From contig NZ_CP114599.1 of the NCBI RefSeq assembly GCF_027286305.1, positions 1,922,001 through 1,986,000 of the forward strand: DNA of 64,000 nucleotides. Reading direction: 5' to 3'. This document shows, one piece after another, positions 59,032-64,000 of this stretch. The notes beneath the pieces are model-generated. The model saw only the letters and a program-made list of their open reading frames with translations. It was not told the origin of the DNA and did not search any database. The first letter of the stretch is position 1. Each line of letters opens with the position of its first letter. The DNA comes from Phenylobacterium sp. NIBR 498073. GTDB lineage: Bacteria; Pseudomonadota; Alphaproteobacteria; Caulobacterales; Caulobacteraceae. The position numbers were made by a program, and so were the translations under genes.

Positions 59032-59742
59032 TTAGAAAGCGGCCTTGAGACCGAGGACGACGCGGCTCTCGTAGAGATCGCCGAAGTCGTGCTCGTCGGT
59101 GTCGTGATAGCGCAGGTCGACACCGAGGAAGTCGGTGAGAGCGTAGCCGACGCCGAGGTTCCAGGTGGTGTAGTCGCCCTCGTAGTCGACGTCCTGATAG
59201 CCGACGGCGCCTGAGACGGAGACTTTCTCGGCGACCGGCGTCGAGCCGTTGAGTTCGAAGTAGGTGGCCTTGCCGGTCCCCCCGAAGAAGTCGTCGGAAT
59301 AATAGACGCCGGCGCCGAGGGTGGCCGGGCCGACCGGGACCGAGCCGGCGACCTTGAACTCGATGAAGTCCTGTTCCGACCCGGTCGGTGCGTTGATGTA
59401 GCCGTAGTAGACGACGCCGAGGTCGAGGCTGACCGGCCCGAGCTGCGGCCGAACGCCGGCATAGAGGTCGAGCTCGAAGTCGGTGTCGTTGCCGAAGTCG
59501 ACGTTGGACAGCCAGCCGCCGGCATAGACCAGGCCGCCGACCGTCGCGTCGACGCCGCCCGAGATCTGCGGGCTTTCGTCGGTCTGGCTGACTCCGCGCC
59601 ACACGTAGTCGGTCGCGGCGCCGACGTTGAACGACAGGTCGATCGGGCTGGTGTCTTCAGCGAAGGCGGGAACGGCGAAGAGCGAGATCGCGGCGAAGCC
59701 GGCGCCAGCCAGGCTGTGACGGCGGAGGCGGAAGAGAGACAT
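59032..59742 (-). CDS. TorF/TIGR02001-type outer membrane porin in the kdp operon
   Basis: A 236-residue exported beta-barrel protein. The signal peptide MSLFRLRRHSLAGAGFAAIS ends VPAFA, and the mature part starts with IDLSFNVGAATDYVWRGVSQ, then DESPQISGGVDATVGGLVYA, the signature of the TorF/TIGR02001 group. Alternating strands continue to the C-terminal SRVVLGLKAAF, ending in phenylalanine as outer-membrane barrels do. It lies between kdpB and kdpC, which is not the textbook arrangement; a role as outer-membrane entry for potassium is inference. ATG 59742 gives the signal peptide; the frame opens to 59784. Confidence 0.85.
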   Translation of the reverse strand: MSLFRLRRHSLAGAGFAAISLFAVPAFAEDTSPIDLSFNVGAATDYVWRGVSQTDESPQISGGVDATVGGLVYAGGWLSNVDFGNDTDFELDLYAGVRPQLGPVSLDLGVVYYGYINAPTGSEQDFIEFKVAGSVPVGPATLGAGVYYSDDFFGGTGKATYFELNGSTPVAEKVSVSGAVGYQDVDYEGDYTTWNLGVGYALTDFLGVDLRYHDTDEHDFGDLYESRVVLGLKAAF

Positions 59743-59792
59743 CGGGGAGGTCCTGGTAAGAGTGTTCTTGGAGGCGTTGATCATTGGGAGCC

Positions 59793-59873
59793 TCAGACGA
59801 TCCCGCCGAGGAAGGCGCAGGCGAACAGCAGGGCGATCAGCCCGAGCGAGACGAGGGTTTCGCGCATCAGCAT
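59793..59873 (-). CDS. Small single-helix protein coupled to kdpB
   Basis: A 26-residue frame, [20 protein letters not shown] then FLGGIV: one hydrophobic helix with an N-terminal Arg and Glu. Its ATG overlaps the kdpB TGA (TGATG), as expected for coupled translation, and the porin gene starts 50 bases later. It is not KdpF, which is present elsewhere in the operon. Too short for usual gene finders; no family known to me. Confidence 0.55.
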   Translation of the reverse strand: MLMRETLVSLGLIALLFACAFLGGIV

Positions 59874-61942
59874 CACGCGAGGCCGAGGCCGGAGATCAGC
59901 AGGTCGATCAGCTTGATGCCGACGAACGGGGCGACCAGGCCGCCCAGGCCGTAGAGCAGCAGGTTGCGCGATAGCAGCTTGGCCGCTCCGATCGCCCGGT
60001 AGCGTACGCCGCGCAACGCGAGCGGGATCAGCGCCACGATGATCAGGGCGTTGAAGATCACCGCCGACAAGATGGCGCTCTGCGGGCTCGACAGCCCCAT
60101 GATGTTCAGGGCGCCCAGCGCGGGCAGGGCGGTCACGAACATCGCCGGGATGATCGCGAAGTACTTGGCCACGTCGTTGGCGATCGAGAAGGTCGTCAGG
60201 GCTCCGCGGGTGATCAGCATCTGCTTTCCCACCTCGACGATCTCGATGACCTTGGTCGGGTCGCTGTCGAGGTCGACCATGTTGCCGGCCTCGCGCGCGG
60301 CCTGGGCCCCGGTCTGCATGGCCACGCCGACGTCGGACTGGGCCAGGGCCGGAGCGTCGTTGGCGCCGTCGCCGCACATAGCCACCAGCCGTCCCTTGGC
60401 CTGTTCCTCGCGGATCAGCCGCAGCTTGTCCTCGGGGGTGGCCTCGGCCAGGAAGTCGTCGACCCCGGCCTCTGACGCGATGGCCGCGGCGGTGACCGGA
60501 TTGTCGCCGGTGATCATCACCGTGCGCAGGCCCATGCGGCGCAGGTCGGCGAACCGCTCCTTCACATTGGGCTTCACGACGTCCTTCAGGTGGATGACGC
60601 CGACCAGGGCGCCGTCCTCGCTGACCGCCAGCGGGGTGCCGCCCGAGCGGGCGATGCGGTCGACCGCCGCCGTCAGCTCGGCCGGGACCTGATGCGGGGC
60701 CAGGTCCAGGCTGCGGATCATCGCGTCGACCGCTCCCTTGCGCCAGGACCGGCCGCCGACGTCCATGCCCGACTGCCGGGTCACGGCGCTGAACGGGATG
60801 ATGGTCGCACCGTCCGGGGCCTCGACGTCGATCCCCTGGGCGCGGATCAGGTCGACGATGGAGCGGCCCTCGGGCGTCTCGTCGCCCAGCGACGCCATCA
60901 GGGTGGCGCGCAGCGCCGCGTCCTCGCGCACGCCGGGGGCGGCGACGACCTCGGTGGCCATGCGGTTGCCGAAGGTGATGGTTCCGGTCTTGTCGAGCAG
61001 CAGGGTGTCGACGTCGCCTGCCGCCTCGACCGCGCGGCCGGAGGTGGCCAGCACGTTGACCTTCAGCAGGCGGTCCATGCCCGCGATGCCCACGGCAGAC
61101 AGCAACCCCCCGATGGTGGTCGGGATCAGGGTGATGAACAGCGCGCCCAGCACCATCGGCGAGAGCTGCACGCCCGAGAACTTGCCGAGGCCCAGCAGCG
61201 TCACGACCGCGATCAGGAACACCAGGGTCAGGCCGGCCAGGAGCACGGCCAGGGCGATCTCGTTGGGCGTCTTGCGGCGGTCGGCGCCCTCGACCATGGC
61301 GATCATGCGGTCGAGGAAGGTCTGGCCGGCCTCGGAGGTGATCCGCACCTTGATCCAGTCGGAGACCACGGTGGTGCCGCCGGTGACGGCCGAGCGGTCG
61401 CCGCCGCTCTCGCGGATCACCGGGGCGGATTCGCCGGTGATGGCGGCCTCGTTGACCGAGGCGACGCCCTCGATGATTTCGCCGTCGGCCGGGATCACGT
61501 CGCCGGCCTCGACCAGAACCACCTCGCCGACGCCCAGCTTATGGGCCGGGGTGGGCACGAAGGCGTTGCTGGCCGGGTCGATGATCAGCTTGGCCTTGGT
61601 GGTGACGCGGGCGGCGCGCAGCGAGTCGGCCGCCGCCTTGCCGCGCCCCTCGGCGACGCTCTCGGCCAGGTTGGCGAAGAGCACCGTGGCCCAGAGCCAG
61701 AGGGCGATCTGGATCTCGAAGCCGAAGTCGCGGCCCAGCGCGATCTCGTTGATCGTCGAGGCCGTGGCCAGCAGCGCGACGATCCAGGTGGCGAATATCA
61801 CCGGATTGCCGGTCAATTTGCGGGGGGCGAGCTTGACCACCGCGTCGCGCGCGGCGCGCACGATCATCGGGCCGGACAGGCTGGTGGCGAGGGTCGAGGC
61901 CTTGCGACGGCCCTCTCCCTGCGGTGCATAGGACGCAGTCAT
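59873..61942 (-). CDS. kdpB: Potassium-transporting ATPase subunit KdpB
   Basis: A 689-residue P-type ATPase. Markers: actuator [15 protein letters not shown], phosphorylation site [13 protein letters not shown], nucleotide site [20 protein letters not shown], hinge [20 protein letters not shown]. Membrane helices at both ends match the family ([20 protein letters not shown], then [20 protein letters not shown]). It hydrolyses ATP to drive potassium through KdpA. ATG 61942 lies 20 bases after kdpA with AAGG upstream; the frame is open further upstream through kdpA but only by chance. Confidence 0.97.
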   Translation of the reverse strand: MTASYAPQGEGRRKASTLATSLSGPMIVRAARDAVVKLAPRKLTGNPVIFATWIVALLATASTINEIALGRDFGFEIQIALWLWATVLFANLAESVAEGRGKAAADSLRAARVTTKAKLIIDPASNAFVPTPAHKLGVGEVVLVEAGDVIPADGEIIEGVASVNEAAITGESAPVIRESGGDRSAVTGGTTVVSDWIKVRITSEAGQTFLDRMIAMVEGADRRKTPNEIALAVLLAGLTLVFLIAVVTLLGLGKFSGVQLSPMVLGALFITLIPTTIGGLLSAVGIAGMDRLLKVNVLATSGRAVEAAGDVDTLLLDKTGTITFGNRMATEVVAAPGVREDAALRATLMASLGDETPEGRSIVDLIRAQGIDVEAPDGATIIPFSAVTRQSGMDVGGRSWRKGAVDAMIRSLDLAPHQVPAELTAAVDRIARSGGTPLAVSEDGALVGVIHLKDVVKPNVKERFADLRRMGLRTVMITGDNPVTAAAIASEAGVDDFLAEATPEDKLRLIREEQAKGRLVAMCGDGANDAPALAQSDVGVAMQTGAQAAREAGNMVDLDSDPTKVIEIVEVGKQMLITRGALTTFSIANDVAKYFAIIPAMFVTALPALGALNIMGLSSPQSAILSAVIFNALIIVALIPLALRGVRYRAIGAAKLLSRNLLLYGLGGLVAPFVGIKLIDLLISGLGLA

Positions 61943-61962
61943 GTTCAGACGCCTTGCGAAGT

Positions 61963-63672
61963 TCAGCGGCCAGCCACGGCGTCGAGCACTTGGAAGTGCT
62001 CGACGATCGGGCCGAGGGCGAGGGCAGGGAAGAACTGCAGGCCGCCGAGGATGAGGATGATCCCGATCAGCAGGCCCACGAATTGGGCGCTGTCGGTGGG
62101 CAGGGTTCCGGTCGACGGGGCAAGCTTGGGCTTGGCGACCAGGGAGCCGGCGATGGCCAGGACCGCGACGATCGGCACGAAGCGGCCCATCAGCATGGCC
62201 AGGCCAAGCGTAGTGTTCCACCAGGGCGCGTTGGCGGTAAGGCCCGCGAAGGCCGAGCCGTTGTTGGCGGTGGTCGAGACGTAGGCGTAGAGGATCTCCG
62301 AGAGACCGTGCGGGCCCTGGTTCAGCAGGCCCTTCAGCGCCTCCGGCAACACGGCGGCGATCGCCGAGAAACCGAGCATCGAGAACGGAACGACCAGCAC
62401 GGCCAGCATGGCGAGCTTGATCTCCCGGGCCTCGACCTTCTTGCCGAGGTACTCGGGCGTGCGGCCGACCATCAGCCCGGCGATGAACACCGACAGCAGG
62501 GCCATCACCACCATGATGGCGATGCCCGAGCCGATGCCGCCGGGCAGAATCTCGCCCAGCATCATCAGGAACATCGCGATCCCGCCGCCCAGCGGCATGT
62601 AGCTGCCGTGCATGGCGTTCACCGAGCCGTTCGAGGCGCCGGTGGTCTGCGCGGTCCAGGCGGCCGAGGCGGCCGGGCCGAAGCGGACCTCCTTGCCTTC
62701 CATGTTGGCGCTGGCGTCGACATGGGCGGCGACCAGGGCCGGCGCAGGCTGGGTCTCGGCCAAGTAGACGCCGGCGGCGCCCAGCGAGAGCAGCACCGCT
62801 GCGGCGGCGACCAGGGCGCGGATGTCCTTGAACGCGCGCGCCGAGCGGCCGAAGGCGAAGAACGCGGCCCAGCCGAGCACATTGATCGAAACCGCGGTCA
62901 GAAAGTTGGTCAGCGGGGTCGGGTTCTCGAACGGGTGGGAGGAATTGACGTTGAAGACGCCGCCGCCGTTGATGCCGAGCTGTTTGATGGCCAGCTGGCT
63001 GGCGACCGCGAACAGCGACAGCTTCTGCTCGCCGCCCTCCAGCGTGGCAGCCTGCGCCGAGGCGGCCAGGGTCTGGGGCACGCCCAGGGCGACCAGGGTC
63101 ACGGCCAGCACGATCGCGGCCGGCAGCAGCACATAGAGGGTGGTGCGCGTCAGGTCGGCCCAGAAGTTGCCGACGCCTTCGCCGCGATTGCCGATGAAGC
63201 CTCGCGCCAGGGCCGCGGCGATGGCCGCGCCGGTCCCGGCCGAGACGAAGTTCTGCACGGTCAGGGCCGCCATCTGGCTGAACTGCGACATGGTCGTCTC
63301 GCCGCCATAGGACTGCCAGTTGGTATTGGTGACGAAGCTTGCGGCGGTGTTGAACGCCAGGTGCTCGGAGACGGCGCCGAAGCCCTGCGGGTTCAGCGGC
63401 AGGCCGCCCTGCAGCCGCAGGATCGCATAGACCAGAAAGAAGCCGACGGCGTTGAACGCGAGCAACGCGGCCGCGTACGAGAACCAAGTCTGGCTCTTGT
63501 TCGCATCGACCCCGCACCCGGCGTAGACCAGCCGTTCGACCGGCCGCAGCACCGGGTCGAGCCAGGTGCGTTCCCTATTCCAAACTCGGGACATATAGAC
63601 GCCGAGAGGCCAGCCGAGCCCTATGGCCACGGCCAGCGTCAGGGCGATTTCAGCCCATCCTTGCCAAGTCAT
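61963..63672 (-). CDS. kdpA: Potassium-transporting ATPase subunit KdpA
   Basis: A 569-residue channel-like subunit with about ten helices. Selectivity and family motifs: [20 protein letters not shown], the second-pore [28 protein letters not shown]-type third-pore ([20 protein letters not shown]) and [20 protein letters not shown]. It binds and passes potassium with high affinity. It starts 12 bases after kdpF. Confidence 0.97.
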   Translation of the reverse strand: MTWQGWAEIALTLAVAIGLGWPLGVYMSRVWNRERTWLDPVLRPVERLVYAGCGVDANKSQTWFSYAAALLAFNAVGFFLVYAILRLQGGLPLNPQGFGAVSEHLAFNTAASFVTNTNWQSYGGETTMSQFSQMAALTVQNFVSAGTGAAIAAALARGFIGNRGEGVGNFWADLTRTTLYVLLPAAIVLAVTLVALGVPQTLAASAQAATLEGGEQKLSLFAVASQLAIKQLGINGGGVFNVNSSHPFENPTPLTNFLTAVSINVLGWAAFFAFGRSARAFKDIRALVAAAAVLLSLGAAGVYLAETQPAPALVAAHVDASANMEGKEVRFGPAASAAWTAQTTGASNGSVNAMHGSYMPLGGGIAMFLMMLGEILPGGIGSGIAIMVVMALLSVFIAGLMVGRTPEYLGKKVEAREIKLAMLAVLVVPFSMLGFSAIAAVLPEALKGLLNQGPHGLSEILYAYVSTTANNGSAFAGLTANAPWWNTTLGLAMLMGRFVPIVAVLAIAGSLVAKPKLAPSTGTLPTDSAQFVGLLIGIILILGGLQFFPALALGPIVEHFQVLDAVAGR

Positions 63673-63684
63673 GTCGGTTATCCG

Positions 63685-63771
63685 TCAGAAGCGGTCGGGT
63701 CGCAACAGGGCCGCGAGCATGTAGACGGCCACGGCGATCGCGCCGGCGGCCCAGAGGAGGTCCACGAACAT
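63685..63771 (-). CDS. kdpF: KdpF small subunit
   Basis: A 28-residue single-helix protein: MFVDLLWAAGAIAVAVYMLA then ALLRPDRF. The C-terminal LLRP-[DE]-RF is the KdpF signature. It stabilises the KdpABC complex. Located directly before kdpA, as usual; too short for most ORF callers. Confidence 0.88.
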   Translation of the reverse strand: MFVDLLWAAGAIAVAVYMLAALLRPDRF

Positions 63772-63773
63772 CG

Positions 63774-63857
63774 TCAGACGCGCCTCAGGCCAATGGCGAA
63801 CAGCGCGAACAGGGCGAACGCCCCCGCGCCGACGCCGATATAGATGAGATCCGCCAA
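63774..63857 (-). CDS. Small single-helix protein upstream of kdpF
   Basis: A 27-residue frame with TTG start, 7 bases after GGAGG: LADLIYIGVGAGAFALFALF then AIGLRRV. It is one hydrophobic helix with a basic C-terminus. Its stop codon is followed two bases later by the kdpF ATG. Similar tiny proteins occur before kdpF in several bacteria according to my memory of such operons, but no function is known. It is probably the first gene of this operon. Confidence 0.65.
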   Translation of the reverse strand: MADLIYIGVGAGAFALFALFAIGLRRV

Positions 63858-63958
63858 GGCAGCGCCTCCATAGCCAGTTTCAGGCCAGGAGGATGCGCCC
63901 CTCAAGCGTCAGGGTTCGAGACGGGACCCGCCCGTGGGGCATAAGGGAAACGTAAAGG
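63858..63958 (-). promoter_or_regulatory. Upstream region of the kdp operon
   Basis: The 101 bases before the first kdp reading frame must hold the promoter and KdpE site, reading to the left. I see the GGAGG ribosome site and a GC-rich partial dyad around 63932-63940 (GGGAC-CCGCC...), but no clear -35/-10 pair or KdpE T-rich box that I would defend. Confidence 0.3.
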
Positions 63959-64000
63959 TCAGCCGGCGCGCGCGAAGGTGAAGCGGCGGTGGCCGATCCA
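63959..64000 (-). CDS. Possible C-terminal end of a minus-strand gene
   Basis: From the window edge leftwards a frame reads WIGHRRFTFARAG and stops (TGA, 63959-63961). The codon pattern is coding-like but only 13 residues are visible, so product and reality are uncertain. Confidence 0.3.
   Translation of the reverse strand, partial: WIGHRRFTFARAG

Noticed and set aside
55763-59602. A 1279-codon open frame on the minus strand extending kdpD across kdpC and the porin gene
   Set aside because: Only the part up to 58441 matches KdpD. The upstream part is Arg/Gly/Ala-rich out-of-frame translation of kdpC and the porin, as expected in GC-rich DNA; kdpC and porin have clear homology and start signals.
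59873-63517. Apparent kdpA-kdpB fusion frame of 1214 codons
   Set aside because: The kdpB frame is open through kdpA by GC bias but the kdpA protein is encoded in another frame with all its motifs; kdpB begins at 61942.

Overview
The window is high-GC chromosomal DNA from an alphaproteobacterium. Gene content (a sulfur-assimilation cluster with DUF2849 and DUF934 proteins, PEPxxWA-CTERM surface proteins, a PadR/DUF1700/GIN-domain module, HWE-type histidine kinase, cyo quinol oxidase, S1/P1 nuclease) suggests a member of the Caulobacterales, most likely Phenylobacterium-like; this assignment is inference from gene content, not a database match. Genes are densely packed, no gap exceeds 300 bases, and I see no transposase, integrase, phage module, CRISPR array or rRNA. 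One tRNA (Lys, anticodon CTT) is present.

Layout. 1-2.4 kb: 3' end of gltB and complete gltD (glutamate synthase). 2.5-9.2 kb: a secreted amidohydrolase, a Pit-type phosphate transporter with its DUF47 partner, a polytopic membrane protein, and a second YtcJ-like amidohydrolase. 9.2-15.5 kb: TetR/MFS divergent pair with paired operator-like sites, PRC-barrel and cupin proteins, a secreted cyclophilin, a PadR-DUF1700-GIN operon and a SGNH esterase. 15.5-22 kb: LolD-like ATPase plus large FtsX-type permease, two small proteins, a PEP-CTERM protein, PilZ protein and HPP-CBS protein. 22-28.6 kb: malic enzyme-phosphotransacetylase fusion, TonB-dependent receptor, second PEP-CTERM protein, MHS-type MFS transporter. 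28.7-33.5 kb: cyoABCD and SURF1. 33.5-36.1 kb: tRNA-Lys, glycosyltransferase, Hpt protein, chorismate mutase, LysR regulator. 36.1-41.3 kb: cysG-DUF2849-cysI-DUF934-cysH (assimilatory sulfate reduction), preceded by a structured leader, then fpr. 41.3-50.5 kb: HWE kinase, small ATPase, large arylsulfatase, 3D-domain protein, GST, S1/P1 nuclease, NUDIX, small membrane protein, folD. 50.5-55 kb: Mla/MCE lipid-transport operon (STAS-permease, ATPase, MCE protein, lipoprotein), a small unknown protein and a YdcF protein. 55-64 kb: a complete kdp high-affinity potassium operon read on the minus strand.

Most unusual content: (1) the kdp operon carries three separate 26-28-residue single-helix proteins (one is KdpF; one lies upstream of it; one is coupled to the end of kdpB) and an embedded outer-membrane TorF/TIGR02001-type porin between kdpB and kdpC. 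(2) Three copies of a bipartite double-hairpin intergenic repeat that ends in CTAGG, with a compensatory base-pair change between copies and with the repeat end supplying the stop codon of neighbouring genes. (3) A two-hairpin leader with a GCGA tetraloop in front of the cys operon. (4) Hairpins overlapping the ribosome binding sites of the cupin and GST genes.
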